64,000 nucleotides of DNA from JABMPJ01 sp964345005 (lineage in GTDB: Bacteria > Verrucomicrobiota > Kiritimatiellia > UBA8416 > JABMPJ01). The stretch covers positions 70,421-134,420 of the forward strand of contig CAYFPQ010000001.1 of assembly GCA_964345005.1 (NCBI GenBank), written 5' to 3'. Under the pieces are notes generated by a model that made no database searches, was not told where the DNA came from, and saw nothing but the letters and a program-made list of their open reading frames with translations. A program made the position numbers and the translations under genes. This document shows positions 34,261 through 43,841 of this stretch, piece after piece. The first letter of the stretch is position 1. Every line of letters begins with the position of its first letter.

Positions 34261-36835
34261 ATGTTTGTGCACGTCAGTTTCCGCACTCCCTTACTCGCAC
34301 TTGCAGCCGCTATCACAGTGGCGCTTCTTGGCGGTGCCTGCATAGGGGCTGTTGTCGAACCATCTCCCTACAGCTACTACTATCGTGGCGAGCTGATCAC
34401 CATGAATGTCAGCGAGTCAGCGGTCGCTTTCAAAGCGGGCTCACCGGCGGCTCTACAGTTCACGACGACGCACAGCATGCAGCAGGATGCGGTGAGCAGT
34501 CACTATGCGCTGCAGGAACATGGAATGGTGGTCTACCGACTGTCCACGCCATGGGGCAAAGCCGGCAGACAGGCATCGCTTCCAGAGGCTATGTCAGAGC
34601 TGGCCGCCGATCCGAACGTTGTTGTTCAGCCCGTTTTCGAACAAGGCCCGGCCCTGCTCTTGCCGGCAGACCAAGTTGTCGTTGGTTTCGAGAGCGAAAC
34701 GAGCCTGGTGCAGGCCGAAGCGTACTTTGCTCCTTACCGTGACTCGATGGGGATTACGGGTGTTAAGCAGCACAGCGGGAACACCTTTGTGCTGACGATA
34801 GATAACCCTTCAGACGCCCGCGCCTATGCTGTGTCCCGCGCCTGCACTGACCTGATCGGTATCGATTTTTCCGAGCCCGTCAGTATCTGCGTCATGCATC
34901 GGGATCCCCGTCCGGTCGTGAAGCCGTCGACGCGTCCCATTCGGGTTGATGCTCCCCGGGCAGCTGTGTCCACTCAAGTTCCCGGCGATGAGGAGCCTGC
35001 CGCATCGCCGACATGGTCAACACTCATCAGCGAGGACTTCGAGTCCGCAACGTTTCCTCCCACCGGATGGACCCACTATGTTCAGCCCGGGGCACCCGAT
35101 GTCAGATGGGGCCGCACGAGCCATCGCGCCTACATGAGTTCCAACTCAGTCTACTGTGCTTTAGATGGCACGGCAGGTGTTGCGCCGCCGGGCCCCGCCC
35201 CCTTCAACACCATGCACTGGTTGGATTCACCGCTGCTCGACCTCAGTTCGTACGAGGAGGTTCACTGTGGGGTCCGGTTCCATGCCGTAAACGATATTTT
35301 TCCAAACCCTGGGGCGTGGTGGTTCAATGACTATGCTGGCGTCTACGTATATGACAACGCCACCGGAAGTGGCACGGGCATGAACCTTGCCGCCGGGGCA
35401 ACCAACGATCTCACGGTCGATCCTACGACAGATTCAGGCTGGCGGTATGGCATGTTTCGGGTGCCGCCGGATTACCGTAAGAACAACGTCTATTTCTCCT
35501 TGTTTTACACCTCGGACGCGTCAAACAAGTACGAGGGCTGCTACATCGATGACGTCAGAGTGTGGGCAACGACGGATGTCGACACGGAGCCCCTCGGAAA
35601 TGACCCGTTCGGAGGGCGTATCTGGCAGCACCGCAACGTCGGCCAGATCCCGGGCGTCAGCAACTCTGTGGGCAAGGATTTGCATGTGCCGGGGGCGTGG
35701 ACCATCACGACCGGGGCTTCGAGTGTGGTTGTGGCGATCATCGACGATGGCATCGACCTGACGCACCCCGACCTGAACATCGTTTCCGGTTGGGACTACA
35801 ATGACGTGGCCGGAGGCCACGCGCGCGGCTCGCACGGAACGGCCGTGGCAGGGGATTGCGGCGCCATTATGAATAACAGCCTTGGAACCATCGGGACGGC
35901 GCCGGGGATTCCCATGATGTCNNNNNNNNNNGTCAGTCTATTTTGGGACGTCCTGGCCAACTGACTATTCAGGCGCCATCGATACGGCCCGCCTTCGTGG
36001 CGCAAAGGTTCTCAGCAACTCCTGGGGGTTGCAGACCGCGCCCTCTGCTCTGATGACCGGTGCCGTCTCGAATGCCTTGGCCGCCGGCTGTACTGTGCTC
36101 TTTGCGGCCGGAAACGGGCCGGATCGCAGCCCTTGGAACTACAACGTCATCTATCCCGCAAACCTCGCAAGCTCCGATCATATCTGCGTGGGTGCGTCAG
36201 GGCCGGCCGACATGGTCAAAGATACCACCAGTTTAGACGGGGAGTTCTACTGGGGCTCCAGTTACGTGGGCACGGGGCCTGACATAGTTGCGCCGGCGCC
36301 CTGGAGCTATACGACCGATCGTCTTGGAGCCAACGGCTACAATGTCGGGGGCGGCATCTATACGGGCGATTCCGGCAATTACACGCACAACTTCACAGGA
36401 ACGTCGTCCTCCACACCGAAGGTTGCCGGCATCGCGGCGCTTTTGCTCTCAGTTGACGGATCGTTGACACCGGGGCAGGTGAAGCAGATCCTGATGGACA
36501 CGGCGACGGATATCGACGCTCCCGGTTGGGACGATAGAACCGGCTCGGGGCGGGTCGATGCTTACAAGGCGCTGGCTTCAATCGGCTTCTTCATCACGGA
36601 TCTGGTGCCTGCCGCGACCGGATCGCGTATGATGCTGACATTCCCCACGGCGGCGGGCGAGACCTACGAGATCGGGAGCCGTTCCGACCTGACAACCGGT
36701 AGCTGGGCGAGTCCTGCGCAGTACTCCGCAACCCCTGCCGGGGGATTCATCACCACCCCCATCAGTGGAACGGGAAGTGACGTCAGCGTTTACGTTGATG
36801 GTGCAGACAAGTTCTACTACGTCGCCGCCAAGTAG
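34261..36835 (+). CDS. Secreted subtilisin-like serine protease (S8), interrupted by an assembly gap
   Basis: One gene crossing ten Ns (35922-35931). An export signal (FRTPLLALAAAITVALLGGACIG) leads into a ~220-residue propeptide-like region. A beta-sandwich insert follows (EDFESATFPPTGWTHY... to residue ~440), then the catalytic domain. The triad is Asp495 (VAIIDDGID), His525 (GSHGTAVAG), and Ser after the gap in GTSSSTPKVAG; the oxyanion Asn is in FAAGNGPD. After the gap the frame shifts but stays open (SVYFGTSWPTDYSGAID...), so the true gap length is not 10. The C-terminal ~90 residues look like a beta domain ending FYYVAAK. Probably extracellular; substrate unknown. Confidence 0.85.
35922..35931. 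other. Assembly gap (10 N) inside the S8 protease gene
   Basis: The reading frame is 1 before the gap and 2 after it, and both sides encode adjacent parts of a subtilase, so the ten Ns are a placeholder of wrong length. Confidence 0.95.
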
Positions 36836-36888
36836 CCCGTTTTCGCGTTGTGTCGCTGGGGCAATTCGGGGTACTTTACCCGCGTTTC

Positions 36889-37697
36889 ATGAAGAAATCT
36901 CTTAAGTATCGTGAAGTTATCCCGGATGCGCGCCGGGTGGTGATCAAGATTGGAAGCCGTGTGCTGGTACAGCGTTCGGGTCGCCCCGATGTGCCTCGCA
37001 TGCGCGCACTGGTTGGTGAGATCGCCAAGTTCCGCAAAGCANNNNNNNNNNCTCCTCCGGCGCCATTGGTGCGGGCATGGAATCGCTGGGCATGACCAGT
37101 CGCCCCTCCGGGCTGCCGGAGCAACAGATGGCCGCGGCTGTGGGTCAGACCCATATGATGTCGCGCTACGAGGACCTTTTTGGGAAGAAGGGCTGCAAGG
37201 TGGGTCAGGTCCTTCTGACGCACGACAACTTTCGCCACAAGGTCACACTGACCAACGCCCGCCGCACGATGGAGGCGCTTATCCGTCACGAGGTCATTCC
37301 CATCATCAACGAGAACGATGTGGTCGCAAACGAAGAGATTCGTGCCGTGGACTCGGTAGGTGATAATGACTACCTTGCGTCACTCGTGGTGAAACTGATT
37401 CGGGCAGACCTGCTGATTCTCTTGAGCACGGTTGATGGTGTACGTGAGATAGGGCCCACCGGTCGCTCGCGGCGTGTACGCTACCTGGAGGCCATCAACC
37501 GCACCACTTACAAACTCGTGCAGGACAGTAAGTCACATCTGTCCAAGGGGGGAATGACCACCAAGCTGAAGGCGGCCAAGTCTGTTGCCGATGCGGGTTG
37601 TTCTTCCATCATTGCCAACGGCCGTCAGTCAAATGTCCTGATGCGCATCATGAACGGCGAGGATGTCGGCACGATCATCCTTGCCTCGGGGCTGTAG
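36889..37697 (+). CDS. proB: Glutamate 5-kinase, short form without PUA domain, interrupted by an assembly gap
   Basis: Phosphorylates glutamate in proline synthesis. Before the gap (37042-37051) the reading frame from ATG 36889 gives VVIKIGSRVLVQ, the N-terminal glutamate-kinase motif. After it a different frame gives SSGAIGAGMESLGM and then VIPIINENDVV, DNDYLASLV and GGMTTKLKAAK. Both halves belong to one ~265-residue kinase domain; the ten Ns are not a true length. In typical ProB some ten residues lie across this point, so the real gap is probably about 30 nt. It ends after the kinase domain with no C-terminal PUA domain. proA follows 33 nt later. Confidence 0.93.
37042..37051. other. Assembly gap (10 N) inside proB
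   Basis: The proB frame changes from 1 to 0 across the Ns although both sides are consecutive parts of the kinase domain. Confidence 0.95.
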
Positions 37698-37730
37698 CGC
37701 GGGGCGCTGCAGCCGAGGGGAGGTTCCACA

Positions 37731-38987
37731 ATGAGTCTGCATGACGATATGGTTGCGATTGGGCAGCGCGCACTGGCTGCATCGCGCGAACTGGTGCCGC
37801 TGAAGCCACGGAAGAAGAATTCCATTTTGCTGGCCATGGCAGATGAGCTGGACGCGCGTCGCGAGACGATCCAGGCCGCCAACGCCATCGATATCGAGGA
37901 AGGCCGGAACGCCGGTCTCTCCAATGCCATGCTGGACCGGCTTCTACTCACCGATGCCCGTATCGACGGTATGATCAAGGGCATTCAGGCTGTGGCATCG
38001 CTCAAGGACCCGATTGGCAGCAAGATCAGTCGCTGGATTCGACCCAATGGATTGGAAATCATCAAGCAGCGTGTGCCGATCGGCGTGATCGGGATTATCT
38101 ACGAGTCACGTCCGAACGTTACGGCCGACAGTGCGGCGCTCTGTTTCAAAACCTCCAACGCGGTGATCCTGCGCGGTGGCAAAGAAGCCGTCAATTCGAA
38201 CGCCGCCATCGCCGACGCGCTGATCGAGGGTGGTCGCAAGAAGGGGCTGCCCGAATACGCCATTCAGTTGATTCGCACAACCGATCGGGATGCAGTACGG
38301 GAACTGGTGCAGCTCGATGGCACCGTTGACCTCGTGATTCCCCGTGGCGGGGAGGCGCTCATCCGTGCGGTCACCGAGATGGCGCATGTTCCCGTGATCA
38401 AACACTACAAGGGCGTCTGCAATCTCTATGTCGACGAAGAGGCTTCCATGGACATGGCACTGGGCATCACGGTGAATGCGAAGTGCCAGCGTCCCGGCGT
38501 CTGCAATGCCATCGAGACGCTTCTGGTCCACGAGGCCATTGCGCCCGAGTTCCTGCCGCGGGTGGGCGCGTTGCTCGAGGAGAACGAGGTCGAATTGCGT
38601 GGCGACGAAGCGGCCCGGTCCCTTGTGCCGGGAATGAAGGAGGCCACGGAAGCAGATTGGTATGAGGAATACCTGGATTTGATTCTTGCCGTTCGAGTAG
38701 TCGGATCGGTTGAGGAAGCGATTGATCACATCAACACGTATGGCTCGCGCCATTCGGATGCGATCGTGACCGAGTCCGAGGCGGCCCAACAGGCGTTTCT
38801 GCGCGATGTCGATTCGTCCACCGTCTACGTGAATGCGTCGACGCGATTCACCGATGGCGGCGAGTTCGGTATGGGCGCCGAGATAGGGATCAGCACGGAT
38901 AAACTCCATGCGCGCGGCCCGATGGCTCTGGAGGAATTGACCACGTACAAATACCTGGTCCACGGGAAAGGGCAGATCCGCTCGTAA
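37731..38987 (+). CDS. proA: Gamma-glutamyl phosphate reductase
   Basis: NADPH-dependent reduction of gamma-glutamyl phosphate to glutamate semialdehyde, second step of proline synthesis. The 418 residues are normal. Catalytic Cys258 lies in KCQRPGVCNAIETLLVH. PIGVIGIIYESRPNVT and the C-terminal FTDGGEFGMGAEIGISTDKLHARGPMALEELT are diagnostic. GGGGAGG precedes the ATG. It is adjacent to proB in the usual proBA order. Confidence 0.97.
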   Translation: MSLHDDMVAIGQRALAASRELVPLKPRKKNSILLAMADELDARRETIQAANAIDIEEGRNAGLSNAMLDRLLLTDARIDGMIKGIQAVASLKDPIGSKISRWIRPNGLEIIKQRVPIGVIGIIYESRPNVTADSAALCFKTSNAVILRGGKEAVNSNAAIADALIEGGRKKGLPEYAIQLIRTTDRDAVRELVQLDGTVDLVIPRGGEALIRAVTEMAHVPVIKHYKGVCNLYVDEEASMDMALGITVNAKCQRPGVCNAIETLLVHEAIAPEFLPRVGALLEENEVELRGDEAARSLVPGMKEATEADWYEEYLDLILAVRVVGSVEEAIDHINTYGSRHSDAIVTESEAAQQAFLRDVDSSTVYVNASTRFTDGGEFGMGAEIGISTDKLHARGPMALEELTTYKYLVHGKGQIRS

Positions 38988-38992
38988 CGGGC

Positions 38993-39784
38993 CTATTTCT
39001 CGTCAGGGGACATAGCCGCTTCCACTTCCGTCGCGGCGTCTTCGGGATTCTCAATCATCCCGGTCACGAGGGCGGGTGCCTTATCCTCTTCCTCGACCTG
39101 AGGAGGATCGGCGGGTACTTCTGTGGCCTCGTCGACCTCCACCGGTTCGATCTCTGCGGCTTCCTCGACCGCCTCTTCCATGGCCGGCTTATCCTTCTTG
39201 AGGCTACGGAAGCGTGCGACCAGAGGGTTGACCTTGCGCGGCCCGGAGTACTTCGTGCCGGGCTTGCCATAGCGGCCATAACGGCGCTGCTCGGCGTTAT
39301 CATCGACAAGCTCCAGGTTGTGACGTTTGGCCAGCTTCTTCCACTCTCTGCCGGAGAACTTCATCTTGCCGCTCATGGTGTTGGCCATATCGAGAACTTT
39401 CAGCGATGGAATCGATGTGGCGTCCTTAGCCCACGCGGGCGCTCCGGCCAGTTCGGCGGGGAGACTCTCTTCACCACCAACGAGAAAGACACGCTTTGGG
39501 GTCCTGGAAAAAAGAGAGCCGTCCTGGTAAGCAGCGATATCGGCTGGCTTCCAGTTGTTCGCGGTGGAATCCCACACGTGGAGCAACAGCGGTTCATCGC
39601 TGGCGCCCTTATCATAGGCCAGCAGCTCAACGGGACGGATCCGTGCCACGTCGAAGGCAAACTGAACCACGGTGTAGCGCACGGGCATGACGATCACCGT
39701 ACGATCCTTGCTGCCGGCATGGGTAGTGCTCCCCAAGCCTGCGACGAGCAGGAGGGCGAGGAAAAACGTGTGCAACTTCTTCAT
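38993..39784 (-). CDS. Secreted protein with acidic C-terminal tail, function unknown
   Basis: I do not recognise the family. The 263 residues start with an export signal (MKKLHTFFLALLLVAGLGS). A ~90-residue globular part follows (VIVMPVRYTVVQFAFDVARIRPVELLAY...). A basic, Gly/Lys-rich stretch around 165-190 (RRYGRYGKPGTKYSGPRK) precedes a long Glu/Pro/Ala-rich tail from about 200 (EEAVEEAAEIEPVEVDEATEVPADPPQ), likely disordered. It is convergent with proA, separated from it by 5 nt, and could be periplasmic. It lies next to etfA on the same strand but has no evident functional link. Confidence 0.75.
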   Translation of the reverse strand: MKKLHTFFLALLLVAGLGSTTHAGSKDRTVIVMPVRYTVVQFAFDVARIRPVELLAYDKGASDEPLLLHVWDSTANNWKPADIAAYQDGSLFSRTPKRVFLVGGEESLPAELAGAPAWAKDATSIPSLKVLDMANTMSGKMKFSGREWKKLAKRHNLELVDDNAEQRRYGRYGKPGTKYSGPRKVNPLVARFRSLKKDKPAMEEAVEEAAEIEPVEVDEATEVPADPPQVEEEDKAPALVTGMIENPEDAATEVEAAMSPDEK

Positions 39785-39843
39785 GACTGGATCCCTCAGT
39801 TGATTCTCTCCGGCCTCGGCCGCATAGCGGCCGGGATTTCAAT

Positions 39844-41049
39844 CTACTTTCCCAGAACTTTCTGTAGCTCGGCGGTCAGCCGCGGCACGATTTCAAAAAC
39901 ATCACCCACAATGCCCAATGTGGCAACAGAAAAGATCGGCGCGTCGGGGTCCTTGTTGATCGCAATGATCACGTCGGATGAGGACATGCCGGCCAAATGC
40001 TGGATCTGGCCGCTGATACCGCAAGCGATATAGATCTTGGGGCAGACCGTCTTGCCGGTCTGTCCGACCTGGTGCGAATAAGGAATCCAGTCCGCGTCCA
40101 CGGCGGCACGCGAAGCACCAACACCGCCGCCAAGGACCTCGGCCAGCTCGTGCAGTACGTCGAAGTTCTCCGGTTTTCCCATGCCGCGGCCACCACTGAT
40201 GATGTAGTCCGCCTCGGCAATGTTTGTGATGTTGTCCTCTTCCGGAACGAACTTGAGCCGCTTGGTGCGTGAGACCATGAGTGCCTTATCGACCTCCACC
40301 GGAATCACTTCACCGGTGCGTGACTCGTCCACCTCGGCCTCTTTGAATACCTTGTGGCGGACGGTTGCCATCTGCGGCCGCGTGTCCGGCGTAAGAATGG
40401 TGGCCATGATGTTGCCGCCGAAGGCCGGGCGCGTCTGCATCAGGTTTTTCGTCTCGGGATCGATCGCCAGTCCTGTGCAGTCGGCCGTCAGTCCGGCACC
40501 GGTCTCGACGGCGATACGTGAAATGACACTGCGCCCCACTGTCGTGGCACCGCACAGGAAGATGTTCGGCTTGTGGCGCTTGACGAGGTCGGAGATGATG
40601 GCCGAGTAGGGCTCGTCCTGGAAATGGGTCAGTTCGGGTTGGTCGACCATGTAAACCTTCGAGGCCCCGCGGCTAATCAACTCGTTGGCTTGTTCCATCA
40701 CGTTCGAGCCGAGCAAAACGGCACAGAGATGCATGCCAAGATCGTCGGCAAGCTGGCGCCCTTCGCCCAGCAACTCGTAGGTGACCGACTGAATAACGCC
40801 GTCATCCTGCTCCGCGAATACCCATACGTCCTGGTACTCGCTGAAGTCGGCCTGCTGCTTCTCGCTCTTGCGCATTTCGATGGCGTCGAATTTGCAGGCG
40901 GTAACACACGCCCCGCAGAGCGTACACTTGGTCAGGTCGATCACGGCCAGCTTATCATCCATCTCGATGGCGCCAAACGGGCAGGCCTTGACGCAGAGCT
41001 GACACCCTACACAGGTTTCGTCGATAACTTTAATCGGATCGTTGCTCAT
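39844..41049 (-). CDS. etfA: Electron-transfer flavoprotein alpha subunit with N-terminal 2[4Fe-4S] ferredoxin domain
   Basis: The 401-residue protein begins with two ferredoxin clusters: Cys13, 16, 19, 23 (CVGCQLCVKAC) and Cys42, 45, 48, 52 (CTLCGACVTAC). The EtfA body follows, with the FAD site SGGRGMGKPENFDVL and ...GQTGKTVCPKIYIACGISG. EtfAs with this ferredoxin extension belong, from established work on caffeyl-CoA and lactate dehydrogenase systems, to the electron-bifurcating/confurcating group. etfB precedes it (15 nt between the genes). No acyl-CoA dehydrogenase or other partner lies beside it. Confidence 0.93.
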   Translation of the reverse strand: MSNDPIKVIDETCVGCQLCVKACPFGAIEMDDKLAVIDLTKCTLCGACVTACKFDAIEMRKSEKQQADFSEYQDVWVFAEQDDGVIQSVTYELLGEGRQLADDLGMHLCAVLLGSNVMEQANELISRGASKVYMVDQPELTHFQDEPYSAIISDLVKRHKPNIFLCGATTVGRSVISRIAVETGAGLTADCTGLAIDPETKNLMQTRPAFGGNIMATILTPDTRPQMATVRHKVFKEAEVDESRTGEVIPVEVDKALMVSRTKRLKFVPEEDNITNIAEADYIISGGRGMGKPENFDVLHELAEVLGGGVGASRAAVDADWIPYSHQVGQTGKTVCPKIYIACGISGQIQHLAGMSSSDVIIAINKDPDAPIFSVATLGIVGDVFEIVPRLTAELQKVLGK

Positions 41050-41064
41050 AGAATCACATGCTCC

Positions 41065-41859
41065 CTAAGATGCGGTGCCAACCACAAGCTCCTTGAGTTT
41101 TTCGATCAACTGGGGAACGACCTCTTCGGGGTCGCCTGTCAGAACTTCGCCGCCGCCACGCGGGGGCGGGGTGAAAATCGTGTCTACCTTCGTGGGGGAG
41201 CCATCGAGCCCGAGGTACTTGGGATCGCACTCCATTTCCTCCGCAGTCCAAACCGGAATGTCGGCTTTCTTGGAGGCCATTTTCCCCTTCAGGGAAGGGA
41301 GACGCGGCTCGTTGATTTCCTTCACAACCGTCAGGAGGCAGGGGAGTGAGCTTTCGATGACTTCGTAGCCGGTTTCGAGCAAGCGCTCGCCGACGATACG
41401 GCCCTCTTCAATCTCCTCGATCTTGCGAACGTACGTGATCTGCGGGAGGTCAAGATGGGTGGCGATACCCGGTCCAACCTGGGCCGTATCACCGTCCGAT
41501 GCCTGTTTGCCACATAGAATGACGTCCACGTCGCCAAGCTTCTTGATCGCCTGGGACAGCGTGTAGCTGGTGGCATAGGTGTCACTGCCTGCGAAGGCGC
41601 GATCCGAAATCAGAATACCTTCATCCACGCCCACGGAGATAGCCTCGCGCAGGACGGCCTCGGCCTGCGGCGGGCCCATCGTGATCGCGGTCACCTTGCC
41701 GCCGACACGCTCCTTCAGGCGGACCGATTCCTCGATCGCATAACTGTCGAACGGGTTGACGATCGATTCCACGCCCTCACGCATCAGCGTGTTGGTTTCC
41801 GGGTTAATCTTGACGTCGTTCTTCTCGGGAACCTGCTTAATGCAGACGACAAAATGCAT
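41065..41859 (-). CDS. etfB: Electron-transfer flavoprotein beta subunit
   Basis: A 264-residue EtfB that pairs with the EtfA encoded downstream. It opens with MHFVVCIKQVPE. The nucleotide-binding segment VILCGKQASDGDTAQVGP and EPRLPSLKGKMASKK are characteristic. GAGGAAG precedes the chosen ATG at 41859; upstream codons lie across the short divergent-like gap and were rejected. Co-transcribed with etfA. The function depends on which dehydrogenase it serves, which the window does not show. Confidence 0.93.
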   Translation of the reverse strand: MHFVVCIKQVPEKNDVKINPETNTLMREGVESIVNPFDSYAIEESVRLKERVGGKVTAITMGPPQAEAVLREAISVGVDEGILISDRAFAGSDTYATSYTLSQAIKKLGDVDVILCGKQASDGDTAQVGPGIATHLDLPQITYVRKIEEIEEGRIVGERLLETGYEVIESSLPCLLTVVKEINEPRLPSLKGKMASKKADIPVWTAEEMECDPKYLGLDGSPTKVDTIFTPPPRGGGEVLTGDPEEVVPQLIEKLKELVVGTAS

Positions 41860-41963
41860 GTGTTCTTCCTCTCTCGCTTCCTCAACACAACGAAACACGA
41901 AAGGGTAGTCCGCCAGCCCTCAGATTGGCAAGCATGAATGGGGAGTGTGCGCGTGTGCGAAAC

Positions 41964-42019
41964 GTGAGAAGGTGGGAGCAGGCGGTATCGCACCTACCCA
42001 CGACCTCACCTTCTTACAC
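41964..42019. repeat. Imperfect inverted repeat at the 3' end of the methyltransferase gene
   Basis: GTGAGAAGGTGGG (41964-41976) opposes CCTCACCTTCTTACAC (42004-42019) across 27 nt. It overlaps the TAA stop of the methyltransferase gene (42014-42016) and stands before etfB, so it could end or attenuate transcription between them. No T-tract follows on either strand. Confidence 0.55.
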
Positions 42020-42634
42020 GCTGCCCAGCGGCTTCCGGAAAACGATATTGTAGAAGAGCCCGGCCATGACACGCCCCACCTGGGCTTCAACGCCCGGGGG
42101 GATCAGCTCGGTGGGGATGGGGTCCAGGAACATCGGGTTCTGCTTGATGAGGAACTTGCCGAAGCGAGTCTGCGCCATCTCATCGGTCATGCCCTCGTCT
42201 TGAATGGCGATCACGCCGCCGGGCTTTGTTACGCGAAGGATTTCGTCCATGGCGGTCTGCTTGCCGTCACCGAACTGGTTGATGGCGCCGGAGTGCATGA
42301 CGCCGTCGAACGTCGCGTCGGGATAGGGCAGCTTCATTGCGTCGGCCTCGACAACCGTAACGGGAAGGCGGCGGCGTTTGGCCAGCCGGGTCGATGCCTT
42401 GACCATCTCGACCGAGTTGTCCATGGCGTCTACCGTTCCGCCGGGCGCGATGGCTGCGCAGAGCGGTGAGAGATTGCCGCCCAAGCCACAGCAGTGGTCC
42501 AAAATCCGGTCGCCCGGCTTCAGTCCCAGCGTATCGATGGCGCGTTTGCGCTCGGATGGAATCCAAATGCGAACGGCAAGCGTGAGGATCAAGAACTGGA
42601 AGTTATAGCGCAGGGCTTCGCGTGAGAGGCACAT
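42014..42634 (-). CDS. SAM-dependent methyltransferase, class I (UbiE/COQ5-like)
   Basis: A 206-residue Rossmann methyltransferase. Motif I is DRILDHCCGLGGN, where the canonical DxGCGxG has CC in the middle. Motif II region ends in DAMDNSVEMVKAS; motif IV is DATFDGVMHSGAINQF; KPGGVIAIQDEG is motif VI. AGGAG lies just before the ATG. It is 8 nt downstream of the isochorismatase-fold gene, so likely one transcript. The futalosine pathway needs a MenG/UbiE methylase and this could be it, but the link is only proximity (about 10 kb from the mqn operon). Confidence 0.7.
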   Translation of the reverse strand: MCLSREALRYNFQFLILTLAVRIWIPSERKRAIDTLGLKPGDRILDHCCGLGGNLSPLCAAIAPGGTVDAMDNSVEMVKASTRLAKRRRLPVTVVEADAMKLPYPDATFDGVMHSGAINQFGDGKQTAMDEILRVTKPGGVIAIQDEGMTDEMAQTRFGKFLIKQNPMFLDPIPTELIPPGVEAQVGRVMAGLFYNIVFRKPLGSV

Positions 42635-42642
42635 AGCAGCTC

Positions 42643-43182
42643 CTATTTGACGAGTTTCAGAACATCTCGGAAAGCAGGGTGTTCGGCTGTTCGCATGAGC
42701 TCGAAAAGAATGCTCTCTGTGCTGGTAACTCCAGCGCCGATATCGATGAGCTTCTCAAGCGCGATATCTCGATTGGTCTTGAAGCGCGAAGAGACGGCGT
42801 CGCCAATGACCTCTACTTCAAAGGCAAACTCCAGTAGGTCGTGCGCCGTCTGGTAGATACAGACGTGTGTTTCGATTCCCGCCAGGATGACCTGGCTCGC
42901 CCGCGTCTCCTTCAGCGCCTGCTGAAACGCTTCGCTCATACAGCAGCTGAAACAGCTCTTGGCAATGGGTGTGTGATCTTCCAGGTGTGCTGTCAGTTCA
43001 GGGATCGTAGGACCCATCTTCTCGGGAATCTGCTCCACCCAGATCACGGGCACCTCGAGGGCCTGCATCCCCCGTAGCAGGATTTCCAGGTTGCGATAGA
43101 GCGCCTCACGCTCATGCATCACCGACGCCAGCTTCCCCTGCACATCCACCAACACAAACGCCGTCTTCCCCAACTCAAACAT
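42643..43182 (-). CDS. Isochorismatase-fold cysteine hydrolase
   Basis: A 179-residue member of the isochorismatase-like (nicotinamidase) superfamily. It has the complete triad: Asp13 (LVDVQGKLA), Lys75 (IAKSCFSCC) and Cys108 (AGIETHVCIYQTAHDLL). The pattern of the last motif resembles the YcaC-like branch. The triad is intact, so it is presumably active; the substrate cannot be read. It starts divergently from dCMP deaminase and is followed by a methyltransferase. Confidence 0.85.
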   Translation of the reverse strand: MFELGKTAFVLVDVQGKLASVMHEREALYRNLEILLRGMQALEVPVIWVEQIPEKMGPTIPELTAHLEDHTPIAKSCFSCCMSEAFQQALKETRASQVILAGIETHVCIYQTAHDLLEFAFEVEVIGDAVSSRFKTNRDIALEKLIDIGAGVTSTESILFELMRTAEHPAFRDVLKLVK

Positions 43183-43264
43183 ATCAGCCTCCCGAGTGGC
43201 CAGAGTATGGCAAAGGCCGCCAAGTCGGCCAATAGTAAAAGGGCGTATCTCTCGTCGCTTCCTG

Positions 43265-43306
43265 ATCGTGCTCGCAATCCTGCTCGATTAGGATTACGAG
43301 TACGAT
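43265..43306. repeat. 17-bp hairpin in divergent promoter region (word-type)
   Basis: ATCGTGCTCGCAATCCT (43265-43281) and AGGATTACGAGTACGAT (43290-43306) are inverted with two mismatches, around an 8-nt loop. It sits between two divergent genes, the isochorismatase-fold gene (starting 43182) and dCMP deaminase (starting 43392). Confidence 0.7.
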
Positions 43307-43391
43307 TATGATACCGATGACTGCAGAGAGTGGAATGCTCTCTTGGGCAAATAGCCCAATCGACTCGAGGAGGCGGGGGGGGATATAACCC

Positions 43392-43841
43392 ATGGAACGA
43401 CCGGACTGGGATACCTATTTCATCGATATTGCGCACCAGGTCGCGCGGCGCGGGAACTGTGGTCGTCGGCAGGTTGCGGCGTTGATCGTTAAGGACCGAC
43501 GTATCATTTCTACCGGCTACAACGGCACACCGCGTGGAACGACCAACTGTTGTGATGGGGGCTGTGCGCGCTGCAGCAGCGATGCGCCGACGGGCGCCGA
43601 CCTGGGTGAGTGCATCTGTTCGCATGCCGAAGAGAACGCGATCGTTCAAGCCGCTTACCACGGCATTTCCGTGCGCGACGCTTTGCTCTATTGCACGCTC
43701 AGTCCCTGCCTGATGTGTACCAAGATGATCATCAATGCCGGGATTGCCGAAGTGATCTACGAGGATGAGTACTCTTTCACCACCCAGGCGCGTGCCCTTT
43801 TCGAGCAGGCGGGCGTAACCTGCCGCCGGTTCGAGCGCTGA
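43392..43841 (+). CDS. dCMP deaminase (ComEB-like)
   Basis: Deaminates dCMP to dUMP for thymidylate synthesis. The 149-residue zinc enzyme has the cytidine-deaminase motif HAE (His78-Ala79-Glu80 in CSHAEENAI) and the PCLMC pair (Cys106, Cys109). TGYNGTPRG matches nucleotide-contact residues of bacterial dCMP deaminases. A run of G residues (about 43375-43382) stands before the ATG, replacing a distinct Shine-Dalgarno site. Confidence 0.9.
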   Translation: MERPDWDTYFIDIAHQVARRGNCGRRQVAALIVKDRRIISTGYNGTPRGTTNCCDGGCARCSSDAPTGADLGECICSHAEENAIVQAAYHGISVRDALLYCTLSPCLMCTKMIINAGIAEVIYEDEYSFTTQARALFEQAGVTCRRFER

